From assembly GCA_950097015.1 (NCBI GenBank), contig CATNEN010000031.1, positions 2,232,001 through 2,296,000 of the forward strand: a stretch of DNA of 64,000 nt, read 5' to 3'. The stretch comes from Macrostomum hystrix. Taxonomy: Eukaryota; Platyhelminthes; Macrostomidae. The translations under genes were made by a program, and so were the position numbers. The notes below the pieces were generated by a model. That model was not told the origin of the DNA, did not search any database, and saw nothing but the letters and a program-made list of their open reading frames with translations. Shown here one piece after another: positions 34,641-46,100 of the stretch (position 1 is its first letter; each line of letters opens with the position of its first letter).

Positions 34641-34880
34641 TCAGCGAGGTTGGATGCAATGGGCAGAGGAAAGCTGAGCAATGAGTGCGTTGGGCTCGAT
34701 GTAGGCTGGCTTCGGAGCGATCAATTTCAGGTGGCAGGTGCCCTGCAAGATGCCGAGCTTAAACGTGGTGAACTCTGTCAAAAGCTTTTTTGAGAAAGTG
34801 AGCGACTGCAGGAGGCTGCGATCGGCAGGCTTGCGACAGTTAAGCCCATTGCTGATGAATTGCACAAGATTCGAGAGCAT
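34641..34880 (-). CDS. Possible terminal exon of an unidentified gene
   Basis: A 79-codon frame with plausible composition (for example SLTFSKKLLTEFTTFKLG and HLKLIAPKPAYIEP) in otherwise AT-rich DNA. The overlapping frame 34840-35031 is also coding-like (ISHRHLPLPDLATLLQIEPL), so an exon junction between them is conceivable. No family recognised and no splice structure established. Confidence 0.25.
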   Translation of the reverse strand: MLSNLVQFISNGLNCRKPADRSLLQSLTFSKKLLTEFTTFKLGILQGTCHLKLIAPKPAYIEPNALIAQLSSAHCIQPR

Positions 34881-35758
34881 TGGAGGTGTAGAGTGGCTCG
34901 ATCTGAAGCAGTGTTGCTAAGTCAGGTAACGGTAAATGGCGATGGGAAATGAGGGAGCAAATTTTAATTGCTGCAGACAGGATGTGACTGCATGGGAGAT
35001 AGGAGCTGCCAATGCTAACAATAGCGATCATCTCATTGTAATATAAAAAAGCAAAAATTTACTCTCTCCGTAGTGTACTTCTTCGGTAAAAACCAGTCGC
35101 CAAAACTAAAAAAAGACGTATAGTTTCCGTCCTTATCATCCTATTGGTCCTTAGAAAAACCTTAACAAAAATTGACTAAGGAAATACATTTTTGCTAGGC
35201 ATATCTGTTGTCAATACTGCAGCTATGACTCTCTGGACTGCCAGACCATTCTATCAACGATTGTACTTTAATTTCTAATAAAATTAAAAAGAACTCATGC
35301 ATGAAAAAGCCATTTGGGATTAAATTCTGTTTAAATTATAAAACACCAAAACGGTTGCTATAGCTACTAATTAACAACTATGCCGGCAAATCTTGGTTGC
35401 CAAGGTGTCGATTCAACTTATAGAACCATAATTAGCGTAACAAAGGGAATGAAACTGACAAAAATGAGGCAGACGGAATCTAAATGCCCATGATGGACCT
35501 GCGGAATTAGCAATTAGCAATTCGTTTTAGCAATTTAGCAATTACTTTTATCCACTTGACGAGCCATGATAAACTGCGGAATTTTTTTTAAGTTAGTCTA
35601 GAAGAGTAGCACATTATATACCATAATGCATATTGCGACAGAGGACTAACTCTTTGAGAATCGTTAAACTAAACGTCAACACTGCTCGACATACATGTAT
35701 AGTGTTCCAAATAATGTTTCAAGGAGGCGCTTAATGTTTAGCGCTCATGCACAACGGT
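34881..35758. other. Intergenic, no gene seen
   Basis: AT-rich; apart from the uncertain frame noted at 34840-35031, nothing was recognised. Confidence 0.45.
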
Positions 35759-35771
35759 CTTTGAATGCATC

Positions 35772-36345
35772 TTACTTTACTTAATTGCAGGGGGGCCTGG
35801 GGCACTTGACGCACAAGCGCAGGAACGGCATGCCCCCAGGCCGGCGAACTAGGCGGGAGTCGCCCATCGTGCCATCTAGACCCCTGAACACAGGCACCTC
35901 ATACACAGCCGCAAGCCAAGCGGGGAAGGGGGCGGCAGCCGGAGTGCCTCTCACCCCAGGCCCGCAACACGCACAGAGCCGACCAAACCAGGGGAGGACT
36001 TACATGCCTGAAGGGTAGGGACGAGAGGACCAAGCCACGCGCGCAGACGGCTGGTGAAACCTCGCCGCTCAGAGCACGCATGGCTGGTGCACTACCCCCC
36101 CACCCCCCATACAACGCCTCACACCCGGCCCAACGCACAAACACAAACAAGCAGGCATGCAGAAGGCAGGAGCGAAGCTATTATTTCAAGCTTTGATTGC
36201 ACGAAATATGGTGCACCTCCGCCGGTCGCTACTGTCCAAACCCCCCCAACAAGTACCGAAATTAATCGTGACTTGAAGGGTGAATCGAACTAGCGTCCTT
36301 TGGAGTGCGAGGCAGCGACGTTAGCCGCTGACCCCACTCGCCGCC
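35772..36345 (-). mobile_element. SINE family 3 with 13-bp target-site duplication
   Basis: A 574-bp GC-rich insert flanked by perfect CTTTGAATGCATC repeats (35759-35771 and 36346-36358). On the minus strand it starts with a tRNA-like head: GGCGAGTGGGGTCAGCGGC as box A region and GCTAGTTCGATTC as box B. The body is proline-codon-like and C-rich, and the end is CCCCCTGCAATTAAGTAAAG. No coding capacity recognised. Its sharp GC contrast with the flanks fits a recent insertion. Confidence 0.88.
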
Positions 36346-36358
36346 CTTTGAATGCATC

Positions 36359-36755
36359 ACTTCTAATTAGGTCTCCTCACCTAATTTACAAACCACCATG
36401 CACTTCAACTGTAGCTTTTCTGCTGGCTTTCTTGTTGTGAGTTATTGGGGCAGCATATGCTCAATTAAAGTATATATAGTATATTACTATGTATATATAT
36501 AGTTAATATACATAGCACCACGGCTCATTCAAGCATAGCCGCGATTAGCGAGTGACTCAAATTTGTTTGAGATGGCGGGATTTCTATAACTAGATAATTC
36601 ACAGAGCTCATGCAGTTCAATCGTCAGTAGTAAAACGAGTACATAATATGAATAGCACAGAATGTGATGCTCTCTGTTGAACAGATAATTTTTCTTAAGG
36701 ACAAAGAATATTGCTAGAAATAGATAGAAATAAATAGATAGATTTAAATTACAAC
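36359..36755. other. AT-rich intergenic
   Basis: Nothing recognised apart from a TATATA-rich stretch near 36470-36510. Confidence 0.4.
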
Positions 36756-36855
36756 TTACCCTGCACCTAGCCCAGTTGGGCCAACAGCACTGTCAAGGCT
36801 GTGTACAGATCGCTGTTCAGTCCGTGGACTGGGAAGGCCCACCATTTCCCATGGC
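36756..36855 (-). mobile_element. SINE family 2, 3' fragment
   Basis: Reversed match to the family's distal part: CCCAGTCCACGGACTGAACA and then CAACTGGGCTAGGTGCAGGG-like terminus. Confidence 0.55.
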
Positions 36856-37249
36856 CTATACACAAATGCTGGTACTCAGTGTTACAAAACTGAAACCCTC
36901 GGTAATTAAGTGTTTTAGGCTTTAGGACCCAAATAGTCTCCATTGGTGTTTAGATTGGAACTCCCTACCTCTCTCAATCAAGCTCAAACAATTGGGCTGC
37001 AAGCTTCCTACAAGCTACAAAGACTAACAAGAAACACTACGATCACCTTGATCCTTGTTTTTAGAAGCATCAAAGCTCTCAAATTGGCCTCGAAAATGTA
37101 TTTGTTGACGGGCTTAGGGTGCTAATGAAAATGTACTTTTTAAAAGTTGCTTATTAGTTTTTTACCAAAACTGTTCGATAACAAAAATATTTCAAGTCAT
37201 GACGAGCCAAGTCCTCAACTTGGTTTGATTTGAAGAGGCCTTCACAGCC

Positions 37250-37972
37250 TCAGAAGTACTGTTTGGCATACTTTTGCCAAGCTGAATTATTCTCGATCGC
37301 CACCCCGACGCTGGAGTCGGCGAATTCCAGCATGCGGCAGGCTCCGGTGGCGGTGTTGTGCAGCACGGCCCGGCACTCCCAGCGCTTTATGCACTCCCAG
37401 AGGCACAGCAGCTGCGACGTCGCCGCTGGGACACCCGCAGTTTCCAAGTCAGTGAAGCAGTATACCGGGCTGATGTTGCCCAGCTGCAGGAATTCTTGGC
37501 GGCGCAGCAAGCTGCTGTTAGGCGTGACAATCGGCTGGCAGGCGAAGTAGTAGCTTCCGCGACCAATCTCCGCGTCAGTCAGCCCGCCCAATCCGATCAC
37601 CATCGAGTCGTCCTCCGCGGCTTGGTTGTTTGGCTTGTTGATGGCCCAGTCTGCATCGCCCAGCTCGGGAAACAAGCTGCCATTAGCGAAGCGCCAACCA
37701 GAGCGACCCTTCTGGCGCTCGACCAGCAGGTCGGTGACGCCAGTGTACACGTAGTTCTTTATTCGGTTGACTGCTCGGATTGCTGGCAACTCGGTGAGAA
37801 GCTCTCCACCGATGGAAAGACAGTAGGCTGCAGCGCTGCACCACGGAGTGGTGAAGTTGCTGATGTGCACGCACTGGCCGGAATAGTCGGTGTATGGCCC
37901 AGGGCAGGCGGCTCGCGGACAAACAGGCAGCAGCAGTAGAAATGTGAACAGCGGCTTTGAAAATAAAAACAT
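37250..37972 (-). CDS. Secreted C-type lectin-like protein with PAN/apple-like C-terminus
   Basis: A single uninterrupted exon of 240 codons. It starts at the ATG at 37970-37972; the frame continues a few codons upstream, but CTGCAG directly before the ATG looks like a splice or trans-splice acceptor. The first ~22 residues are a signal peptide (hydrophobic FLLLLPVCPRA). Residues ~23-145 form a C-type lectin fold: CPGPYTDYSGQCVHI, a Cys-Ile-Gly-Gly-Glu-Leu turn, and DWAINKPNNQAAEDD, corresponding to the W..G.PNN...ED ligand-site region of CTLDs. The Pro-Asn-Asn remains but a full EPN/QPD calcium motif is not evident. Residues ~170-225 have a Cys pattern (LLCLWECIKRWECRAVL, GACRML) like PAN/apple domains. 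NFT, NGS, NSS and NIS are potential N-glycosylation sites. Likely an extracellular recognition protein; sugar specificity cannot be told. Confidence 0.85.
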   Translation of the reverse strand: MFLFSKPLFTFLLLLPVCPRAACPGPYTDYSGQCVHISNFTTPWCSAAAYCLSIGGELLTELPAIRAVNRIKNYVYTGVTDLLVERQKGRSGWRFANGSLFPELGDADWAINKPNNQAAEDDSMVIGLGGLTDAEIGRGSYYFACQPIVTPNSSLLRRQEFLQLGNISPVYCFTDLETAGVPAATSQLLCLWECIKRWECRAVLHNTATGACRMLEFADSSVGVAIENNSAWQKYAKQYF

Positions 37973-38221
37973 TCTGCAGCTCACGAGTTGATGTCAGAAA
38001 GTTTTTTACTCGCAACTTTGTGCAATAATTGTCTTGAGCAGCAATTCAGCTTGGTAGGCATTGTTTGTCAGCGTTCTGATTGGTTGAGAGACTGCAGCCA
38101 ATAGAACTGCGCGTTGGATTAACGCTGAAGGAAAGCCATAGAAAAGATTGTGATAAAAAAGATAGTTCTGACATGGATGGCGGAAATGGAGACTAAACAC
38201 AGAGGGCAGGACGCACGAGAC

Positions 38222-38355
38222 AAGTAGGACTGGAGGACTGGAGGTGAGGACTGGAGGTGAGGACTGGAGGTGAGGACTGGAGGTGAGGACTGGAGGTGAG
38301 GACTGGAGGTGAGGACTGGAGGTGAGGACTGGAGGTGAGCACTGGAGGTGAGGTC
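38222..38355. repeat. 13-bp minisatellite
   Basis: About ten copies of ACTGGAGGTGAGG, upstream of the lectin gene. Confidence 0.9.
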
Positions 38356-39170
38356 TGGAGGACTGCTGTATGACAGCATGGACAAAATATTTGACAGTTC
38401 AACACTTACACCAACACATAGAATGGAAAAATGGTACATTTTAAGCACTGCAGGATTTTAATTGTCCGATTCATGGATGCCTTAAGAAGGCAGGTAGAAG
38501 TTCAAAAGTTTAAAATTAACCTTTAATCCCATAATCAGATGTTGCATAAACCCGATACAGATAAATTCCATTCAACACACAAAAACACCAAGCTACGAGC
38601 GCAATGGTGACTTAGCGGTGTCTTTCATAAGGCAGTGCGCGCGTTCAAAATTGCCACGCTACCGTGCCAAAACTGTTGCAGATTCTTGCTACGCTAAACT
38701 AAATGTAAACTAAAGACGTGCCTTCAAATCAAGAAATATTTGGCCGCTAACTTTTCCGATTAACTTTATTGGTTTTATAGCCTCGCTCGCAAGCTGCCGC
38801 TCATTTAGAAAGACAAGCAACAGGCAACTTGATGTAATTAGTCAGAAAGCTTCGCTTATTCGAGCGCTGCATCCGATTCGGTCATGTGTCTCAAACCTAC
38901 ACCAGTGACGTTGCTGCTTCTGTAAACAGAAGGGGTTGGGCAGATTTCTTTACGCACAATTTGGCTTCCTTGGCCTCTTATAATTTGAATGACCCAACTG
39001 AACAACGCAACAAGGCCAAAGGTTTTAGTTGAAAAGGTTCACCTACTGATCGTGCCTGCTTCTGCGAATATTCAACTTTGTGAGTTTGTTATCAAACTTT
39101 CCAACTCCTAGGAACTTTAGTACCGGAATGACTAGCAGCATGATTATAATAAATAAAATTAATTATAATC
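38356..39170. other. Intergenic, no gene seen
   Basis: Mixed-composition DNA between the lectin gene and a SINE; no exon or RNA recognised. Confidence 0.45.
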
Positions 39171-39174
39171 ATAG

Positions 39175-39478
39175 TTGCCGGAGGGCACGCTGGGGGAAAG
39201 GCGCATCATTTGGTGACACTAGACCCGCAGCCAGCGAGGAGGCAATTCTGCCCATTTCCGCTGACTCCTGAGCACACACTCACACAGGTGTGCACATCTG
39301 TCCTGACTTTCTCATCGTCAGGCAGTGCACACTCTCACTGTGCCTTAAAGGTCGGCCCTCAAGCGCGTAAATTGCACGGCCAACCCCCAAAACCTTCTCT
39401 CAGAGGTTGCGCCCCAAGTGAATGTGGCCTCTCCGCGGAATCGAGCTCAGGGACCTTGGTGCGAGAGACCGCAGACAT
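39175..39478 (-). mobile_element. SINE family 1 copy
   Basis: Reverse orientation; body complete, with box B (GAGCTCGATTCC) retained and box A lost. The 3' tail is an ATAATTATAAT-type run near 39160. Confidence 0.85.
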
Positions 39479-39480
39479 TC

Positions 39481-40173
39481 ATTCAGCTTGGAATTGAGAA
39501 AACGTGACAAAAATTTGCGTTGCAGCTAAATGGTCCTCCTATTTTCTTTGCGGAAAATAAATCCTGTTTATAAGGGAGACAACAGTTAAAAAGTGCACGG
39601 TGAAGTCTGTATACATTACGTTGATTTTAAATTCTGCAAGACTCCACGAGCCACAGTAGAGAGGATAGATTAAGGAAGGACCCTGTTTCGCATACCCTTC
39701 ACAGCTAGCGCGCTCTTTTCTATCTGGGGTTCCTAATGTACAGCCGAATGTACATCATACATCTACAAACGGGCTTGGCAGGGGAGGAAGGGTGCGGGCA
39801 GTCTCACCCCAGCCAAAATAGAATTGATTTGAATGGAAAGTTGCCTAGTCTTTTTAAATTAGGTTTTTAAAGATAATTTTTTAATTAAGCCAAGATCAGG
39901 AAGGCAGGAGGGCAAATAGATCACTTGTTTGGGTCAAAGACAACTATAACGCTGTCTATTTATAACTTAAGTAAAGAAATCTGACAAGCTATGGACTCGA
40001 ACAAAGCGACTCAAAAGCCTTGTGAAGTTGGTTGTCAGATCGCTTCGTAGAATTTTACTTTTAATGCCATGTTATAAATGTTACAATCCTAAAATTCCTA
40101 ATGAGCCACTGCACATGTTGCCCTTTTTTAGCGTGATTCGGTGCTATTAGATTTGAACGAAAAGAACGAGGCA
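39481..40173. other. 5' flank of the F5/8C-Ig receptor gene
   Basis: No gene seen. Immediately upstream of the receptor ATG there is a pyrimidine run (CCCTTTTTTTAG at about 40120) and GTGCTATTAG ending at 40150, either of which could serve as a trans-splice or 5' UTR acceptor. Confidence 0.4.
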
Positions 40174-43100
40174 ATGTCCGAGCTGCTCTATCCGTCTCAA
40201 CAACGATTTCGACCGGGTTTACGTACACGCAGTCGAAGATGGCTGCTTGTTCTGCTGCTGTACCTCACGTCCTGCGCCGGTAAGTTCTGATCAAAGAGAA
40301 TTCTGACAATTTTTAGCTGACACAGCTTAGTAAAACTCACGTTAATTATCTTTGTACTCTATATCTAAGACTCTGGCCTTGTACCGCTTTACGCTTATAA
40401 TTAAATAAATAATATTAGTAATTGCAGGAGGCTGCGGGCAATGGCACATCATTTGGCGACACTAGACCCGCAGCCAGCGAGGAGGCAGTTCTGCCCATTT
40501 CGCTGACTCCTGAGCACACACTCACACAGGTGTGCACATCTGTCCTGACTTTCTCATCGTCAGGCAGTGTACACTCTCACTGTGCCTTGGAGGCTGGCCC
40601 TCAATGGCGTAAATTGCACGACAAGCCACCAAAACCTTCTCTCAGAGGTTGCGCCCCAAGTGAATGTGGCTTCGCCGCGGATTCGAGCTCAGGACCTTGG
40701 TGCGGGAGGCAAACACGTTAACCGCTCTGTTACTCACCCCTTTTTCGCTTAGGGCAACTTTTTTGTTGGTATTTTTATGCATTAGCCATTACATAACGAG
40801 CTTGTTTGAGCTTGAATCAAAGGTCGGGAGTTCAGTTGTGGGCCAAGGGAAAAAATTTGTGTGCTTGAGCAAGATGCTTTAAAATTGCCAATCATGGGAA
40901 ACTTAAGTAACGTATATCAGGACACAGCACTTGTTTTATGGAAATTACTCTGACATCTAAAGGCTACTTTCCTCGAAAATTAGATCGCCAATCTTCAACA
41001 TTGTATTACGGGAGTACTGTATCAGGTCAGATTGTGCATTTCTTCTTCTAGATCATTTTTTTCTATTTATCCCAATCCCTTTACAGGCAAAAGAGTTGCA
41101 GTACAACAGTCGCTGGTTGCCCAGTCCTGGCAGTCCAGTGTGTACATTGGCAACGAAGAGCACTGCTTCCTGTCCAAGCCGACTAGCCAGGAAAATTCAT
41201 GGGCCTATTTTCACTCTGGCGACGTGCCCGACGCTAACGGCTATCAGTGGCTGCTGTTGAAGCTCGCCCAGCCAGTCCGAATGGTGTCAGTGACCATCTT
41301 TGCTAGGCCGGGCGAAGGTCTGTGTCAGCTGCCTTCTCATTGTGATGTTTCTGTTTTGCTGAATGTTAATTAATGTTCATAACCGTTGAAAATACATGAT
41401 ATTGAGCCTGGCATACAGTTAATTTGAAATTTGTCAATCACTTGCCACGCAGTCAGCAGGCGGGTAGTCGGCACCGAGGTTCTGCTGGGTACCGCTCTGC
41501 CGGATGATCTGCTTCAGCCACGAAAGGACTCCCGCTGCTTGGCTAACCTGAGCAGTATGGCGGTGGCTAATGGGGCCTTCACCAATTCGTGCAGCCGGTC
41601 CGCGGGCCACGCCGAGCTGGACAGTTTGAAAATGGAATTCGCCTGCTTCAGGACCGATTGCGCCAGGGTATGTCCACTTGTTTGTCCCTGTGTCCACTTG
41701 TTTGTCCCTGTGTCCACTTGTGTGTCCCTGTGTCCACTTGTTTGTCCCTGTGTCCACTTGTTTGTCCCTGTGTCCGCTTGTTTGTCCCTGTGTCCACTTG
41801 TTTGTCCCTGTGTCCACTTGTGTGTCCCTGTGTCCACTTGTTTGTCCCTGTGTCCACTTGTTTGTCCCTGTGTCCACTTGTTTGTCCCTGTGTCCACTTG
41901 TTTGTCCCTGTGTCCACTTGTTTGTCCCTGTGTCCACTTGTTTGTCCCTGTGTCCGCTTGTTTGTCCCTGTGTCCACTTGTTTGTCCCTGTGTCCGCTTG
42001 TTTGTCCCTGTGTCCACTTGTTTGTCCCTGTGTCCGCTTGTTTGTCCCTGTGTCCACTTGTTTGTCCCTGTGTCCACTTGTTTGTCCCTGTGTTCACTTG
42101 TTTGTCCCTGTGTCCGCTTGTTTGTCCCTGTGTCCACTTGTTTGTCCCTGTGTCCACTTGTTTGTCCCTGTGTCCACTTGTTTGTCCCTGTGTCCGCTTG
42201 TTTGTCCCTGTGTCCACTTGTTTGTCCCTGTGTCCGCTTGTTTGTCCCTGTGTCCACTTGTTTGTCCCTGTGTCCACTTGTTTGTCCCTGTGTCCACTTG
42301 TTTGTCCCTGTGTCCACTTGTTTGTCCCTGTGTCCACTTGTTTGTCCCTGTGTCCACTTGTTTGTCCCTGTGTCCGCTTGTTTGTCCCTGTGTCCACTTG
42401 TTTGTCCCTGTGTCCGCTTGTTTGTCCCTGTGTCCACTTGTTTGTCTGTGTCCACTTTTTTCCATGTGTCCACTTTTTTCCATGTGTCCACTTCATTGTC
42501 CGTGTGTCCACTTCATTGTCCGTGTGTCCACTTCATTGTCCGTGTGTCTATTTCTTTGTGTGTGTCCGCTTGTTTGTTTGTGTGTCCACTTGTGCATCTT
42601 CCTGATACTATTGAGTGTGGATCATTTCACCTCTCCTTTTCTTTACTGCCAGTCTGAACAGTTTACAAAGTGTATTACGTGTAAAGACTGGAATTGAAAG
42701 AAACTGCATTACCTGCCACATGTTTTCTATAGGAGACTCGCTTCATTCTTGTTCGACGTCTGGTGCGCACGCCAGAGACAGACAAAATCTTCAACTTTAT
42801 CGGAATGGAACTGGAAGAAGGTAAACACTTTCTTGAGGATGCTGGAATGGGAGAATGGCAGGTTGGGGATGCTGGAATGGGAGAATGGCAGGTTAGGGAT
42901 GCTGGACTGGGACTGAGAGAATGGCAGGTTGGGGATGCTGGACTGGGACTGGGAGAATGGCAGGTTGGGGATGCTGGACTGGGAGAATGGCGGGTTGGGG
43001 ATGCTGGAATGGGAGAATGGCAGGTTAGGGATGCTGGACTGGGACTGGGAGAAAGGCAGGTTGGGGATGCTGGACTGGGAGAATGGCAGGTTGGGGATGC

Positions 43101-46100
43101 TGGACTGGGAGAATGGCGGGTTGGGGATGCTGGAATGGGAGAATGGCAGGTTAGGGATGCTGGACTGGGACTGGGAGAAAGGCAGGTTGGGGATGCTGGA
43201 CTGGGAGAATGGCAGGTTGGGGATGCTGGACTGGGAGAATGGCGGGTTGGGGATGCTGGAATGGGAGAATGGCAGGTTAGGGATGCTGGACTGGGACTGG
43301 GAGAATGGCAGGTTGGGGATGCTGGACTGGGACTGGGAGAATGGCAGGTTGGGGATGCTGGACTGGGAGAATGGCAGGTTGGGGATGCTGGACTGGGAGA
43401 ATGGCGGGTTGGGGATGCTGGAATGGGAGAATGGCAGGTTAGGGATGCTGGACTGGGACTGGGAGAAAGGCAGGTTGGGGATGCTGGACTGGGAGAATGG
43501 CAGGTTGGGGATGCTGGACTGGGAGAATGGCGGGTTGGGGATGCTGGAATGGGAGAATGGCAGGTTAGGGATGCTGGACTGGGACTGGGAGAATGGCAGG
43601 TTGGGGATGCTGGACTGGGACTGGGAGAATGGCAGGTTGGGGATGCTGGACTGGGAGAATGGCAGGTTGGGGATGCTGGACTGGGAGAATGGCGGGTTGG
43701 GGATGCTGGAATGGGAGAATGGCAGGTTAGGGATGCTGGACTGGGACTGGGAGAATGGCAGGTTGGGGATGCTGGACTGGGACTGGGAGAATGGCAGGTT
43801 GGGGATGCTGGACTGGGACTGGGAGAATGGCAGGTTGGGGATGCTGGACTGGGACTGGGAGAATGGCAGGTTGGGGATGCTGGACTGGGAGAATGGCGGG
43901 TTGGGGATGCTGGACTGGAAGAATGACAGGTTGGGGATGCTGGACTGGGAGAATGACAGGTTGAGGATGCTGGACTGGGAGAGTGACAGGTTGGGGATGC
44001 TGGACTGGGAGAATGACAGGTTGGGGATGCTGGACTGGGAGAATGACAGGTTGGGGATGCTGGACTGGAAGAATGACAGGTTGGGGATGCTGGACTGGGA
44101 GAATGACAGGTTGAGGATGCTGGACTGGGAGAGTGACAGGTTGAGGATGCTGGACTGGGAGAATGACAGGTTGGGGATGCTGGACTGGGAGAATGACAGG
44201 TTGGGGATGCTGGACTGGGAGAATGACAGGTTGGGGATGCTGGACTGGAAGAATGACAGGTTGGAGATGCTGGACTGGGAGAATGACATGTTGGGTATGC
44301 TGGACTGGGAGAATGGCAGGTTGGGGATGCTGGACTGGGAGAATGACAGGTTGGGGATGCTGGACTGGGAGAATGACAGGTTGGGGATGCTGGACTGGAA
44401 GAATGACAGGTTGGGGATGCTGGACTGGGAGAATGACAGGTTGGGGATGCTGGACTGGAAGAATGACAGGTTGGAGATGCTGGACTGGGAGAATGACATG
44501 TTGGGTATGCTGGACTGGGAGAATGGCAGGTTGGGGATGCTGGACTGGGACAATGACAGGTTGGGGATGCTGGACTGGGAGAATGACAGGTTGGAGATGC
44601 TGGACTGGGAGAATGGCAGGTTGGGGATGCTGGACTGGGAGAATGGCGGGTTGGGGATGCTGGACTGGGACAATGACAGGTTGGGGATGCTGGACTGGGA
44701 GAATGGCAGGTTGGGGATGCTGGACTGGGAGAATGGCGGGTTGGGGATGCTGGACTGGGACAATGACAGGTTGGGGATGCTGGAAAGTGCTGAAACTGGG
44801 AGAATGTGTGTCCAACTGTAATGTCGAAATGTTTTCAACGCACATCATCCGTGACTTGCTGAAGCTCCGCAGGCTGAGTTTCTGACTTGCTCCTTCGCTA
44901 CTCACGATGATAGCTGCTTGCGCAACGGCCTGCAGGTGCTTCGGTCCGGTCGGGATATAGAAATAGTAAAAGCTTGCCTGCCCTGCCAACCAATGGGAAT
45001 GGAATCAGTCGGTGCGCCCATCTGCCGGCTCAGCAAAAACAGGGACCGCCGACTGCGGATGGTCAGTACACCACAATGAGCAATTGTTTTAGCGACACTA
45101 GCTATCACTGAGAATCAGGTGTGGGTACACCTGTGTGCACTGGTCACTTACTGAATATTTTATCCCTCAACTGCCTGCAATTTCAGCGCATTACTAATAA
45201 AACGCTACCGGAGTTCAAAGTGATCGTTCCGCACTGTCCCCTGTGCGAACTGAAGTGCAACTACAGATGCGTTGGTCAGCCGGACGTGCTTAATGAACTC
45301 TCTGAGATTCTTCGTTTACAAGGTAGGTCTGTGCCAAGAGATTTGTTTGAGTAACATTGAAGGTCACTAAATGAGCAAGTGGTGACATAAAAAATACTAG
45401 ATGATTGAGAAAAATAATAGACTCTTGAAAATCACTGGATGATTGAGTGAGATACTGGGGACCTTGAAAATCACAGGATAATTGAGAGAGATACTAGTGA
45501 CCTTGAAAATCACAGGATAATTGAGTGACATACTGGTGACCTTGAAAACCACTGGATGATTGAGTGACATACAGGTGAGCTTGAAAATCACTGGGTGATT
45601 GAGTGACATACTGGTGACCTTGAAAATCACAGATGATTGAGTGAGATACTGGTGACCTTGAAAATCACTGGATGATTGAGTGGCATACAAGTGACCTTGA
45701 AAATCACTGGATGATTGAGTGGCATACAAGTGACCTTGAAAATCACTGGGTGATTGAGTGAGATACTGGTGACCTTGAAAATAAATTTTTCGCGTGACAT
45801 GATTGCGGCCTTGGAAATCATAAGTCGGGTGAGCTAATTGGGACCCGGAAAATCGCTGCACGGCCGGTTAAAGATGACGATGACCTTGACAAGTTACTAT
45901 AGCGCTAAATTATTTTAAAGCGACTATGAAAAGTGAAAAGTAATTGATTATCTGTAAGCTTGTCGTTGTAACTGCCTGCCCACCCCAAAATCTGATTGAT
46001 TATAGTAAAGCCGCGCGCTGTCAAGCTGCAATTCGGCGAAGGCAACTTGGCTGGGCATCAGCAGCAGCTGCTGCAGCGCTTTTGGCCAGCGAACACTGAT

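Noticed and set aside
41434-42697. Cys/Leu/Val-rich plus frames and Thr/Gln/Lys minus frames over 300 codons
   Set aside because: 20-bp array in receptor intron 3; the peptides are identical in all three frames on a strand.
42727-44989. Several frames of 240-703 codons on both strands
   Set aside because: All lie in the 30-bp minisatellite of receptor intron 4; unit length divisible by three makes them open.
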